Assembly (NCBI GenBank): GCA_039720395.1
Contig: CM077826.1
Location: 32,484,810 to 32,548,809 of the forward strand
Source of the DNA: Liquidambar formosana
Lineage: Eukaryota; Streptophyta; Magnoliopsida; Saxifragales; Altingiaceae
DNA length: 64,000 nucleotides
Direction of reading: 5' to 3'
Shown here piece by piece: positions 1-12,287 of this stretch (position 1 is the stretch's first letter; each line of letters begins with the position of its first letter). The position numbers were made by a program, and so were the translations under genes. Under the pieces are notes generated by a model. The model worked only from the letters and a program-made list of their open reading frames with translations. It searched no databases and had not been told where the DNA came from.

Positions 1-1400
1 TTAATTTTTGCACAGGTGCCGCATACTAGGGGCTGTGGTCTATTGTGAAAGGCCCCCGTTAAATAGTTTTTCATATTTAAATTTTATAGGTGTTGATTTT
101 GTTCCGCTTGTGGGATATGTTATAAGGCTCTTCTTTATCCTACAGCAGTGGTGGTTGGTTCTGCTGGTTTTCCTTCAATTTTGTCTCGTGAAAATTAGAA
201 CACTCTGGGTTGTAATTCAATGAGAATGGCTTTAAAGTTGTGTTTATACATGTGCATTTATGTGTAGCACTATAGCCTGCTAAATTTTGGACAATAGTGC
301 CTGACATGGTATTTTAGTTTGTTGATAATTTGATATACTTTTGCTCTCTGGTAAGGAGACTCAGAACACCTCGTGAAAATTTATTGGTTGAAAGGACCAC
401 ATGAGGCTGTCTTTGCATTAGAAATTGGTGAGAGTTTACAAAAGCTGTTGATTTTCTCTGAAAATTGGTTGGGAGGGTCGTTGGGCATGAAGTAACAGCA
501 GCTATCAGATGTGATTTCTGCATGCCAGTTGTGCATTTGGCCTGCCTGTGCTCAGCTTGATGCCTGCAATATTGTGTCCTCAGCTTGGATGAGGGATTCA
601 GGGCAAACAATTTTCAATTTTTTTTGGGGGGGGGGGTGGGGAGCTGAGCTTGAGCAAATTATGCCATGGGTCTACAGCCCTGCCAGACGTGTCTGTAAAG
701 ACCTATATGCTCTATTTTCCATCCGAGTTTTAATTGTTATTTTTCCATTTTAAGTTTCACAAGCGAGCACTGATGAGGTGACAATTTTTTCCGAAATTTT
801 GGGAAAGCCAAACCAAGGATAGCCAAACCAAGGAAAGCCAAACTTAGCATTACAACTTCACACGCTGAAAAAGTTGAATTTAATTTGTTACCTGTTTTTG
901 ATATAACAACTAATATTATAGCTGAATTGAAAGCTACTAGATATGGTCTTCAACTGGAAGGCATCACATGCCCACTTGAAAACGGTAGGAAGGCAAATTT
1001 TGTTGAAGACTCTGGCCTCTGATGGAGGACCCATTCGTCCAACTAACCTATTTATCCTCCTGCATTTTGGTCTTACAGTTTGTATATAGACCATAGGGTT
1101 CACCCCTAGGAGGGTGAATGAGGACCTCTCGTTTGTAAATACTTTCATATTTTCTGTTTATAGTTGCTATTTAATTTTCCCTTTTTTTTTGAAAAAAAAA
1201 AAATTTTATTTATTTATTATTATTTATAAAAAAAAAATGAAGGAAAGTAATGACTTTGCAACCAATAAAACCCTCATCCACGAAGATTGGAGTTTGCTGG
1301 TGTTCAATTTCTTGGCCAGATAAAGGATAGCCATTTATTTAGACCCTGACAAATTTCTGTTCTTCTCACTTGGGAGATAAGTTGGGCTGCGTGTATAGGA
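1..1400. other. Intergenic or 3' flank; possible coding relic
   Basis: No recognisable gene. One stretch on the plus strand is open from 777 to a TGA at 1019-1021 (about 81 codons) and its second half (from about 864) reads like ordinary protein rather than low-complexity sequence, ending in VEDSGL. It has no ATG near its start and I do not recognise the family, so it could be a terminal exon whose upstream exons lie left of the window, a gene relic, or chance. A short minisatellite of about 15 bp (AAAGCCAAACCAAGG-like, two to three copies) lies at 803-848. Poly-G (624-637) and A-rich tracts (1190-1235) are also present. Confidence 0.2.
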
Positions 1401-2369
1401 CACGTGTAAATCTAGGCCACGTATTGAATTATAAGGGTACGTACGTACCCATCTTTATTCACATTCAATTCGCAACGTAGCAGAGGCATTCAAGACCCTA
1501 ACCTGCTCTAGGCAAATTGATCACATAAAAGGCAATTAATGAGGGATGTACCCAAACAGGGAATTGAAGGAGTGTTTGGTTTGGGTTTTTTCCACCCTAA
1601 CTCACAACATAGGTCCTATCAACATAGGCTCCGTTTGTTTTGGTGGAAAACAAAGACAGGACGAGATCTGTATTAATGAGATGGTGGATATATGGCTTAA
1701 TCTAAGCTTTGATGCTTCAATAAAAGGGCAAAGTGGGCATGACTCATGACTAGGACTATTCTTCGGTGATAGGTTATGGTACGCCGGTATTGTAGTGCAA
1801 ATTAATTGGTTCCAAGGAACTGCCATCGTTTCGGATGGCTTTAGATTTTTAAGAGACTTTTCAGTTTTCACACACACACACAAAAAAATAAAAAGAAAGA
1901 AATAAAAATGCGTATGCACAGTGCGTGTCACCCCCTCTAACATGAACCATTGTGCTGCAAAAACACTGCTATCCCATTCAAATTTTGGGAATCTACCCTT
2001 TCCAAATGCCAAATGGAGCTTTTACAGGTTGAGTTGGTTGGTTTGCATATTCCACATTTTTTCTGGGAAATCCCATTTTCCCTCAATTTGTCTCTAAATG
2101 TCCACCATGGCAGCACCAAGGAAAAGGTTAGGATTTAGATGTAGTGGGATCAATTTTCAGTAAAGCAATTGCAGGAAGAAGTCAATTTGAGGGACCACGA
2201 GGCTTCTTTTATTGAGGACGAATTATATATGGGCTGCTAGAGGAGGACTAATCTTGGCACTTGAAACTGACTCTTTGGCTCCTCGCTCATACTAATATAA
2301 TATTTAATATTCTGTCCGACTGTCCTACAGGGAGCGCAAGCAACCCACGGCATCAGTACTTAGGCTCTG

Positions 2370-2782
2370 TATGGATTGAGAGAAATGGAGAGAAGAGAAG
2401 AGAAGAGAAGAGAAAAGAAGAGAAGGGAAGAGGAATAGAAGAGAAGAGAAAGTAACTTGTCTCTCCACCCTGTTTGGTTAGTTAGACCTCATTAATGAAA
2501 AGAAAAGAGAGAAAGTAGTCAAAATTACATTAATACCCTTTTTTATATATTAAACAGAAGTTATGTAGGGATATATTTGTCATTTCATAACTAACTTATT
2601 ACTTTTCTCTCCCTTTCTCTCCAAATCTCTCCAATTTGGAGAGAAAGGTAAATGGGTCCATTTTCCCTCCATTTCTCCCCATTTCCTTTCTCTTCTCTCC
2701 TAAATTAACAATCCAAATAAGGGAAATGGGGAGAAAATTATTTTCTTTTCTCTTCTCTTCTCTCGGTTTCTCTCAATCCATA
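2370..2782. mobile_element. MITE with purine-rich terminal inverted repeats
   Basis: The left end begins TATGGATTGAGAGAAA at 2370 and the right end finishes with its reverse complement at about 2767-2782. Both arms continue into GAGAAGAGAAG-type purine repeats (left) and CTTCTCTTCTC (right). The interior carries no ORF. The structure is that of a non-autonomous DNA transposon about 410 bp long. I could not find a convincing target duplication, so superfamily is not assigned. Confidence 0.6.
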
Positions 2783-2900
2783 TAATGTTTTGGGATTGCA
2801 GCAAAAAAAAAAAAAAAAAAAAATTGCAGCTACTTTAATAACAAAACATACCCCTACCTCGATCTGCCTACTTTTTTCTAATACACAACGTTGTAAGGAC

Positions 2901-3395
2901 TAGGGGTGTTAATGGTTCGGTTTGGTTCGGTTTTAGGGGAGATTTCAAACCAAACCATTATACTTCGGTTTTGTTCCTCCCAAACCAAAACCAAACCATA
3001 TTATAAAAAAACCAAACCAAACCAAACCAAACCAAGCCATTATATTTCGGTTTGGTTCGGTTCGGTTTCGGTTTTAACCTATCAAGTAACAACAAATAAT
3101 TGAAAATGAAAAAAATGATGTGCCAAACTCCAAATAAAAACATTTTTAATAAAAGCATTACATTAGCAACTAAAAAAAACAAACATTGTATTAAAATAGA
3201 AACATATTGACATATATTAATATATTAATATCACACACAACATTAATAGCTAGTTTAATATATGCCAATTTAAAAAAGGGAAAACAATAAGAAACTTAAA
3301 ATCAACAAAAACAAGCCCATTACCTGTTTTACCCTTATTAGAATTGGGAATTTACAAACTTTAAGTTTATATATATATAATATATAATATAAAAT

Positions 3396-3444
<49 letters not shown>

Positions 3445-3640
3445 TATATTTTTCGATTTTTTCGGTTTTTCGGTTTGGTTCGGTTTTTTAAAACTGAAAA
3501 CCAAAACCAAACCAATTAAGTTCGGTTTTCTAAAATTAAAACCATAACCGAACCTAATGACAAAAAAACCAAACCAAACCGCCCGGTTCGGTTTGGTTCG
3601 GTTTGGTTCTCGGTTTTAACCAAAACCATTAACACCCCTA
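2901..3640. mobile_element. Non-autonomous hAT element with intact 8-bp TSD
   Basis: Terminal inverted repeats begin TAGGGGTGTTAATGGTTCGG at 2901 and the reverse complement ends at 3640. The direct repeat GTAAGGAC flanks both sides exactly (2893-2900 and 3641-3648). An 8-bp target duplication with TAGGGGTG-type termini is the hAT signature. The element is 740 bp, is filled with GGTTCGGTTTGG-type repeats in both orientations, and holds a TA/CA microsatellite at about 3368-3445. There is no transposase, so it would have been moved in trans. The perfect duplication suggests a fairly young insertion. Confidence 0.9.
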
Positions 3641-3648
3641 GTAAGGAC

Positions 3649-4179
3649 ATCAATATATGGGCTTTCGTCTACTCGTTTCATGGGATTCATTTCTCTCTAA
3701 GTTGGTCTTTGTTTTATTTTGTTATTTTGGTGTTCCAATCCTGAACCGTATCTGATAAGATAAGTTCCTCTTAAATCTTTTTTTTTTTCTTTTTTTGTTG
3801 GATGAGAAATGATACAATTTTTTTTAGATAATGGGGTTTAGTTTTGAAACTCACCTTCCGTAAGAGGGAAAAAGGTCCCACGACTTATACCAAAAACAAA
3901 GGACCCATGCATGACCATGGTGCCTCTGAAGATTATGTTGATATGACTTGAGTTCGTTCATCACTCTATAGTGACACTATGTTTGTGACATTTATTGACA
4001 CTATGTTTGCATCACTATTGAAATCTCATTTTATTTTATTCTAATTTCTCCCTGATTACACTTAAAACAAACATGTCCTTTCTTGTGTATGGTACTAAGA
4101 ATGTGAATGTGATTATCATAATTTCATGACACCCGGCTCATAGTCCAACTCATGATATCATAGATGTAATAGGTGTGAC

Positions 4180-4240
<61 letters not shown>

Positions 4241-5453
4241 TCTTTAATATTAAGTGCATTTGATACAATTTTACATCAAGTGGATTTTAAAACTTTCACT
4301 TGCGACTGGTGGTTTTTGAAATTAACTGTTAAATTAGATAGGTTTTTCATATAAATGATCTATGCCAAAAATCAAGTTGATTCGAATACATACATATATG
4401 TTGGTGTTCTAGATTCGCTTCCGTTGAGGTTTTAGCCCGTAGAGCAATTATTGCGACCCCTTAAATTTATTTGTAGTCCCACTTGTTTTAAATTGTCAAG
4501 GTTTTATAAAAAATATAAAATATATGAAAATTGACCACATCTATTGTTAAGGATGGACATAAATTTAAGGGGTTTAATAGCTACCCCTTCAGTCCAAATT
4601 AGTCTCACGTGATGCACAATCCATCATCAAACCCATGCATACGATAGAGAATGATTACAAATTCGAATTCGAGATCTTTGGTTCCTAAACCATAGTCCTT
4701 TGTCTTCTGTGCAATCCTTGCACGTTTCTATAGGGTGCATTTCAAGTAGCACCATTACACTATGGTTCATGTGTATTTAAAATGTCTCCAGGGTGTCAAT
4801 GTGACTGGTTTTGGGTTGGGTATAACCATCAATGCATTCAATTCAGCTGGGGGCCCAACCTCAATTGGATTGTTGTTGTCCTCATTCTAGATGGAAAAAC
4901 ATATGTAATGGACAAAATGGTAAAGCGAACAGAAAATTGTTTTAAAAAAATTGAAGAGTTTTATTTTCTGGTTATGAAAGTAACTTATCAATATGGTGGA
5001 TTTGAAATGGCAATTCCCTATGGCAAATTTTAAGTGAGACCCTTGTAGATCCTCTAATTCCCTAAATTAGGAGAGACCTTGTCAATCTATGAATCTATAC
5101 ATGAGGGCATTCTCATGTTGACTTCTCTCTATAGTTTTTTTGGGGCTCTGTTTAATTCTCTTGTGGGTTGAGTTGAAAGATTTTATTGGAACACCATTAT
5201 CCAGCTTTGTCACATACATTCAATTATTATTGTTATTTTACAATTACGGATCATATTTCAATATCATCATCATTGTCCCCGCTGCTTAAGCACCCTTGTA
5301 AATTGGCTAAAGTACTTTTTTTCTTGTAGTAGACCAATTTATTTTATTTTTTATTTTTCCTGTACATGTATTTTATAAACTTAAGAAACCTTCCACATTG
5401 TTGCGGTCTCTCTCTCTCTCTCTTTTTGGTGACAATCTTCTTCAATCAGTCTT
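3649..5453. other. Intergenic, no gene seen
   Basis: No supported gene. A TA tract at 4180-4199 runs into a GA tract at 4200-4237. The sequence from there to about 4400 resembles the element end at 34371-34480 (shared motif TCTTTAATATTAAGTGCATTTGAT or a close variant), so it is probably one end of the same repeat family. The stretch 4440-4590 weakly resembles the MITE at 48529-48917. An 83-codon ORF at 4782-5033 has no recognisable features. Confidence 0.4.
4180..4237. repeat. (TA)n(GA)n microsatellite
   Basis: Twenty bases of TA followed by 38 bases of GA, uninterrupted. It sits at the edge of a dispersed repeat also seen at 34347-35000, whose ends are likewise TA tracts. Confidence 0.95.
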
Positions 5454-5606
5454 GGGGAATTACAGATAGGTCCTACTACGGGCAAACAATCAGTTCAATA
5501 CAATGATTATTAACTTACTAGTAAATGACTACTAACTTAACTAAGAATGACTACTAACTATAATTGAACTGTAATTATCCATAGCCGGACCTATCTGTAA
5601 TTGCCC
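5454..5606. mobile_element. Small MITE, TIR GGGGAATTACAGATAGGTCC
   Basis: The left end GGGGAATTACAGATAGGTCC and the right end (GGACCTATCTGTAATTGCCC) are inverted copies with one mismatch over 20 bp. The interior has repeated ATGACTACTAACT motifs and no ORF. A diverged relative lies at about 38630-38786, sharing ATAGCCGGACC(T/A)ATCTGTAA at its right end. No clear target duplication was found. Confidence 0.65.
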
Positions 5607-5746
5607 ATATCAATGTTATTTTGTTTTATTATTATTATTTTTTTAATGCAAATCATATGTTGAGTTCTAGTGTTTATCATGGACAAAGCTTTAATCCCTA
5701 TGGCTCAAACCTGGATGATTGCCAATAGTCTTTGGGTCTAATGGTA

Positions 5747-6231
5747 TGTCACATCCCAAAAGAGACGTGGGGTTTGTGGAGGTTTTGGTTTTAATTTTGC
5801 ATGAGTGCGTGTATGGATGTGTGTACTTGGCTCTGAGCATTTGGGGAAGATCATTTTGATCCTTGATAGCACGTATAAAGGGGTCCTTCCATCCTTTCCA
5901 AAACACACCAGCAACTACTGCTCTCTCCTTTCCTCTCTAGATTTTCTTTCAAGTATTTTGAGTTCTTTTTTAGTTTTGCAGTTCTAAGCATTCTAGTTCT
6001 GCAATTCGTGTTCCACGAAAGAGTGATCCGAGCTATTTACATCTCTTAGCATTGCGAGTGCACGCTTACAAGAGGTGCAACTGTTGTACCCTGGAGAGTA
6101 GGCCGCCACTATTCATCTGTACCAAGCAATTTGTTCCATGGGGTGCGATTTACTTTTAAGGGTAGTGTTCTCACACGCCTTGGTATGATAAGTATCTGTT
6201 TTTTTGTAGCTTCCATATTTTATTTCCAACA
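5747..6231 (+). mobile_element. Old copia-type LTR, solo or truncated
   Basis: The stretch starts TGTCACATCCC and ends TTCCAACA, with a TATAAAG box at about 5874, as in an LTR. The 16-mer TTGCGAGTGCACGCTT at 6052-6067 is exact in both LTRs of the copia element at 49362-57492 (49554-49569 and 55088-55103, opposite strand). The following blocks CCTGGAG(A/G)GTA and CACGCCT are also shared in the same order. It is therefore a distant relative of that family's LTR. Flanking 5-mers do not match (TGGTA against TTTAT), so the boundaries are approximate or one end is lost. No internal region is attached. Confidence 0.6.
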
Positions 6232-8277
6232 TTTATATGATTTAATGACCTACTCTATCATGCTATGATGACAAATAAGTTACTAATCATGTACATAACA
6301 GGAGAGAAAGCGACATAGCCCTATGTCTATTCTACAAAGAATAACAAATCAATTATTCCATAGATTAAAGAAAATAATAAGAGAAATGATGGTTACCCTC
6401 AGGTTTGGGCGATGGCAAGGACTCCTTGAATTCACCTTTCTGGACTTCTCGTGATCACAACTACTGGTTTCTTAGGGTTTTTGGGAGTAGTGGCTGAGGA
6501 AGATTGGGTAGGCTAAGGAAAAGTGAGATAGAGGCTTAGGAAAATTCGATCCCCCTTTATGAGGTTGAAAGTAGGGTATTTATACGTGAGTTTTAGGGTT
6601 TAATTATAAGGTATTTAGGGTTTCCAATTGCCACAGGGTAGCTGGCATCAAGCTTGGCCCCTGTAAGGTAAGGGAGAGAATCTGGGAAATGCTAATTTAT
6701 GCAGATTTTGGGTGATGCACGTACGTACATGGGAGATGCATGTATAATCATGGGTTATGGTTTTGTACTGATTTTGAGCTGTGATTGCGTCGTTCCTTCG
6801 GGATTCACTCGTATAGTTTTATTTGACACCATCCTTCATCATTGGACTTAAAGGTGGTTTGGAATGTTAGGAAGTATAAAATGGGGTATCAACATAAGTT
6901 AAAGTGTTCTAGAGAGGTTTTGAGAAAATAAAAAATGTAAAACCTAATTGGGAGAGGCTTACTTAGTACTCTCAATGAAAACAAAACTTATTTATATAGT
7001 CTAAGAATCCCCAAGTGACTAGGATACGTTTTTGAGTCAAATAGGAAGGTTTTGAAAAGCTTTAAAACTAGATTTTACGAGTCACAATCAATCGGCCATC
7101 AATCCCGATCGATCGTGTAAAACAGAGGGTAAATTAGGTTTCCAAAGGGCTTCCGATCTATCGGCACTCACTCCTGATCGATTCAGGGTGATTGATCACC
7201 CTCAATCAATTAGGTTAAACAGTACGAAAATACTTTTTAAAACATCGATCGATCAGGCCTTAACCCCGATCGATTTGGGTACCCTTAGTAGCAGAAGAGA
7301 GGTGCCATTTAATTTGATTTAATGGTGTAATTGAATGGTGTGGGACCCTTTCACACAGACATAGGAATAGGTCCCTATCGACCGTGCTTGACCCGTCGCA
7401 TTCACACCAGAATATTAAGTACCAATTCCATCAAAGCTATAATCCAACCATTGCCGCTATCATGATTCAAGATCCATTAATCAAAGAAGCAAACCTTCCC
7501 ATCAACTACCAGCACTCTTGTCTCCCATCATTTGCTAGCTTGTCAAAGTTTGATTGGTTGGCAACACAATTGTCTTTCTCACTTTTCTCATATTTTCTTT
7601 GTAATAATAGCTATAAGCCAGATGGGAGACTGAAAGATGAAGACCATCTTCAAACCCCCTCACGAAGGCCACAACCGAAGTCTCTGATATCATCACCAGC
7701 AACCCAACAACTTTACCAGCGGCCCCATAGGCATCTTCTCACAATAATGCTCTTATTTCAGCTAACCAATGTCCACACCGCATTATCTAAAATAGTTAGG
7801 GCACTTTTACGAAACCAAGTATAAATTAAATAATTTTACTTTGTAGTATATTTTATATAATATTAAAGGCACGGAATCCATCCTGGAAATTTAAAATATT
7901 ATTATTTCAAAAATTCCTAAAAGTGTTCCGATCGGCAGCTAGTGATAGGCTCAAACTTTTTTCAATAGTTTTCTTGAAAGAGATGAATACAATATAAAAT
8001 TGATTATAAATTTATTATCTATATTGACGACCAAATGGGTTTCCATTTGGACGACCAAATTAGTAGACACTTAGTCATCATTCATCAATAAACGATCAAA
8101 TTGATTCACCCCACACCTATCAATTTAATGACCCGGCCATTTGAAATAGTAATCCAATCGAGTGGACAGGATTAAACCATTCCAAAATTAAGACAGAATT
8201 TCAGGAGCGCGCACAAACACTTGTACGTCAATAAAAACAGTTCGAAGTACTTTCTTAAACATGGTTTTGACACTAAT
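6232..8277. other. Intergenic, no gene seen
   Basis: No supported gene. The 146-codon ORF at 7384-7824 shows no domain, signal peptide or family resemblance. The sequence has LTR-like TATA runs (about 6575 and 6988) without matching ends. Between 7090 and 7275 the motif GATCGAT occurs four times (about 7108, 7176, 7243, 7268), each in diverged copies of a short unit. Confidence 0.35.
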
Positions 8278-8430
8278 GAGCTTTAGCTCAGTTGGTGTTG
8301 GGATGGGGTTGGGTTTGGGTATGTGGTGGGATTTGGCTCTATATTAAAGGTTTGAGTCCCCTTGGATTTGCTACCTCTCCCCCCTTTAACCAGTTCCAAT
8401 GTACAGAGGTAGCAAAGTACTTTCTTTTTT
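8278..8430 (+). repeat. tRNA-derived SINE-like sequence
   Basis: An exact match to the pol III A-box consensus, TAGCTCAGTTGG, lies at 8284-8295. A B-box-like GGTTTGAGTCC lies at 8349-8359, about 53 bases on, which fits a SINE head. A T-tract ends the unit at about 8424-8438. No flanking duplication could be fixed. Confidence 0.4.
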
Positions 8431-9602
8431 TTTTTTTTGCTACCATTTTCTCTCTCTTCAAATTTGGAAGAGGAGAGAGAAGGTAGCAAATCTTATACTT
8501 AATCAAAAAAATTAAAACCCTCACTTAGAAATCCCACATCTGATTACAATAATCAATCTCCAATAGTCATCAACAAGAAAAGGCATTTGGTAAAAAATCT
8601 CAAGTCATTGGACTCATATTGCAATAACTTCTTTTTCTAAAAACTAGAACTTTCAAACGACCAAAATACCTTTTAGACGACCAAAAGTTAGTTTCAAATG
8701 ACCTAAAAATTACTTTAAACATATTTTTTATTATTAAAAAAATATTATTTTTTTAATAATCACACTGGCTGTTTTTTGATCTAACGGTCTTACAATATAT
8801 AAAATAATGTTTAAATATCTTTAAAGTATTAAAGCATTAAAATATATGAAATAATAATAAAATATTAATTGAGGGTTACTACCTCTCTTGGAGCTCCCAA
8901 CTTTAGAGGAGATAGTAAATTATCACATAAGATAGCAAATTGTATTTTGCTACCTCAAATTTGTTATCAGGAGATGCTCTAAGAGGCAAGTTAAAAAATG
9001 TCAACGATGAGATAACAATAGAATATATAATTAATAATCAATTAACAATATGACTAATCGAAAATCTTGTATTAATTTTATGATGCAATAAATTAAGGAC
9101 CAATTCTACTCCCATACATGCACCACTTTTAATTAATGAAATATTATAATGGCATCAAGAAACACACAAAATTTCCAATTTGTTGGAACCAGATGAGAAA
9201 AACGAATATGCAGGACTATTACTATTACGGCTTATGGGATGAAAACCACAGGCGGTTGCACGTCATAAATGTAGTTCAATTCCGTACTGTTTTTTCCTTC
9301 TTTTTTTTTTTGACATAAATGTAGTTCTTTTTGGTTATACAGAAAAAAAGGTGAAGAAAATACAGGGTGCCATGCATATATACATTGACTAATGAGCCTA
9401 GTAGGTCAATTTGCGTATAATACGTGTATTATACACATACATACGTCTTTTTTAAAAAATGCCCATCTGCCGTTTGAAATCTGAAGATACGGTAAAAAAT
9501 GCGTTTTTTTCATTCTAACCATATTATTCACGTATTATTTTAATCCTGTTTAATTCGTAAAGTAAAATACGGATGAACCTAATCGGTATTCCTCAACTAT
9601 TA
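8431..9602. other. AT-rich intergenic sequence with hairpins
   Basis: No gene seen. The motif TTTGCTACC and its complement GGTAGCAAA recur at about 8367, 8405, 8438 and 8482 and again near 8950, building two nested inverted repeats (8367-8413 and 8438-8490). These look like ends of a small DNA transposon. A GATGAACCTAATCGG copy at about 9572 is an extra terminal repeat of the next MITE. Confidence 0.35.
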
Positions 9603-9771
9603 GGGGAATTACCGATTAGGTTCATCATTCCATGGAATTGCCTCAGAAGGATTGCCTCAACAAACTGACTACTGACTTTATTATAAACTACTGGAAACAA
9701 AAACAAGTTGATAGTCAAAACATCCTTATGGGGCAATACCATGAAATGATGAACCTAATCGGTAATTCCCC
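9603..9771. mobile_element. MITE with about 40-bp terminal inverted repeats
   Basis: The left end GGGGAATTACCGATTAGG is followed by TTCATCATTCCATGG. The right end is the inverted copy, CCATGAAATGATGAACC then TAATCGGTAATTCCCC, with few mismatches over about 40 bp. The total length is about 169 bp and there is no coding capacity. The termini resemble those of the MITE at 5454 (GGGGAATTAC). Confidence 0.7.
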
Positions 9772-9978
9772 CCAACATATTAAAAGCCTACTTTCTGAGG
9801 AGTCTGAGTCGTTCAAATCATTACCCTTGGAGGAAAGAGTCTGGTGCCGTCTAATCTTCATCTGCCTGCGAACTTGAAAGCAAAAGCATTGCAGGTACAT
9901 CCTTTCAATCTGATTTGAATATATTATATTATTATTATTATAATCAATGTTTACATGTTCCCATAGCTGTATACTCAA

Positions 9979-10640
9979 AGGCTGCGTTTGGTTGGTAAAA
10001 ATGGAATTGGAAGAGAATGTAATAGAAATGAGAATGGAATGAAAATGAGAATGAAATAAAATGATCATTCCCATTCTTTGGTTGTGAAAAAAATCAACAC
10101 ATGGAAAAGGAGTTGAAAAACCATCATCAAATATATAATCCCTTTTTTTTTTCCAGCAAAATGTCCTCGAGCTCCCCGCTATGCAGTCTTAGGAGTAATT
10201 TGAGAGAGAGAGAGAGAGAGAGGGGGATGATATGTGTGAACGTGTCACGAGGTGGTGTTTGATAGAGAGAGAGAGAGAAAAGAGGATGAGATCTGTGAAT
10301 TTGGGACTTGGATTCAGTGTTGAGTTTGATAATTTTATAATCTTTCAATTTCAACCGTCCAAAACCGAGATAGACGGCCGAGATGAGTTCGGTCACCGTG
10401 CTGAGTTTTGCAAACCTCAGCACTGAATCCTCTCCCATGAAAGTGTTAGGAGGTGGGGCCGTGGGAACACTACCTTTTTTCATTCTCGCCTGGTAATGGG
10501 CTTTCCCAAATAGTAGAATAAATTGCTTTAGGAATAAGAATTCCATCCCATGGGATCTGCCAAACATTCCAAGGGTTTTTTTACCGATGGAATAAAAGTT
10601 CCATCCCATCTGTTAAACCCACGAACCAAACATAGCCTAA
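9979..10640. mobile_element. Non-autonomous TIR element (GGCTGCGTTTGGTTGG)
   Basis: The left end AGGCTGCGTTTGGTTGG and the right end (CCAAACATAGCCT) are inverted. Adjacent runs of GGAATGG and TTCCATCCC are also complementary. GA microsatellites lie inside at about 10201-10222 and 10264-10280. No transposase ORF. The termini match the TTTGGTT-type ends common in plant hAT-like MITEs, but I could not fix a target duplication. Confidence 0.5.
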
Positions 10641-11000
10641 ATCTTTTGAATTTTCACTATTCAAAAACTGATTATGATGGTGACATATTAATTTATCTTT
10701 TTGGTCTTTCACACTTAGCACAGCCAAAGTTCACACACACACAACACCCTCACCCCGCTCGCACACACAATTTGTTGACAATATTTTATAAAATTTATAA
10801 TATGAAGAGATAAATACGATGATATTATAAAAGAAAATTATAATAAATATTGCCGTATTTTTGTTAAAAGCATTTTTATAAATAACTGTATTATACCTAC
10901 ACGTTTTCATATTTTTTCTGTTTCTATTTTTTAATATCGTATTTTTTAATATATTATTTTGAGAAAAAACTGAATTATATTAGTTCCGTTATATTGTATA
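10641..11000. other. AT-rich intergenic sequence
   Basis: No gene or clear repeat boundary. It holds CA-rich tracts (10731-10768) and A/T-rich sequence running up to the Helitron terminus at 11001. Confidence 0.4.
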
Positions 11001-12219
11001 CTAGCTTTAGAACCCGTGCGACGCACGGATTAATTTATAAAAAATAATATTATTAACAAATTAAAATTTTAACAAAACTCTTATTCTCTAAAATAGTAAA
11101 ATATATTTGTTAATATAATATGTCAATTAAATTGAAAAGATGTAGACAAAAATAAATAAAATACTTTAATCAAAATAATCTTTGGTGTGATGTTAGCATA
11201 ATGTATTACACAAAATTTAATTATATTCTCGAAAAGATAAATTATTTTGAAAAACAATTAATTTAATAGTGAAAACTTGTAAAAAAAATGAAGGAACTGA
11301 TACGTTATGATATTTGGTGGAAAAATATTAAAATTCTCTAAAGCCTAGTCTATCCCACAATCATGGTTTTAACATGTTGGTATATACCAAAGCAAATATA
11401 GTCATTGAAGGTGTCTCGAAATCCGACGGTGGAGATTGTAAAATGCAAGACAATGATAAATCTTAACCTTTCATGAAGTTTCGAGTGGGTTTCACAAAGA
11501 GTGAAAAACCATGGGAGAAAAATATCAAAAATATGTTTGAAATTAGATCATAAAAAGATGAGAGAAAAGTCTAGACTGAGAAAGAGAATAGGAAAAAAAG
11601 CCAGAAGAAGAAGAAAATAAGAGAAAGTATAAATTTTTTCAACTTTATGTAATTGACCATATGGGAAGAATTTTGATTCAAATATAATTTTTTTTTTTTT
11701 TATTCATGTCAGAAGCAAATCGGGAGAATCTGAAAATTCTAGCGGATTGTGTTTTCTTTTTTAATCCTCCTTTTCTCTATTTGTCTTTCTTTTTAATTAT
11801 GACTATTTATAGTTTTATACGTTTAATTTTTAGGAGGGGAAATGAATAGGCATAAAGAAAACAGAAAAATATATTACAGTTTATTAAGTTTGGGTTGAAC
11901 ATTCTATAGTGTGGGTTTTCTAATCCTCTCACATAAAAACAAAGAGATATGTAGTGAACACCAAACGTTAACGTACCTCCACCATATAAGAAAGAGCAAG
12001 TAATATATAAAAAAAAAAAAAAAAGAAAAAAGAAAAGAAAAAGAAGGTGAGGAATTTATCTTTTGGTGACCACTTCCCAGCTTGATACCAAACAAAGAAA
12101 GTAAGTAGTCCTTTTGAAAGCACTTATCAAGTCAATTTGTAGCAAGTTGACAGACAATATCATTTATTTTTTATAACCCGTGCAACGCACGGGTGAGGTT
12201 TGTAAATATAAATATTGTG

Positions 12220-12221
<2 letters not shown>

Positions 12222-12277
<56 letters not shown>
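12222..12277. repeat. (TA)n microsatellite inside H1
   Basis: An uninterrupted TA run of about 56 bases. The same position in H2 (14450-14466) and H3 (15485-15508) has much shorter runs, so the tract has expanded in H1. Confidence 0.95.
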
Positions 12278-12281
<4 letters not shown>

Positions 12282-12287
12282 CACACC

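Noticed and set aside
7384..7824. 146-codon ORF
   Set aside because: No recognisable motif, no codon pattern typical of a gene, and it lies in decayed intergenic sequence.
10127..10609. 160-codon minus-strand ORF
   Set aside because: It lies wholly within the TIR element 9979-10640 and includes GA microsatellite translations.
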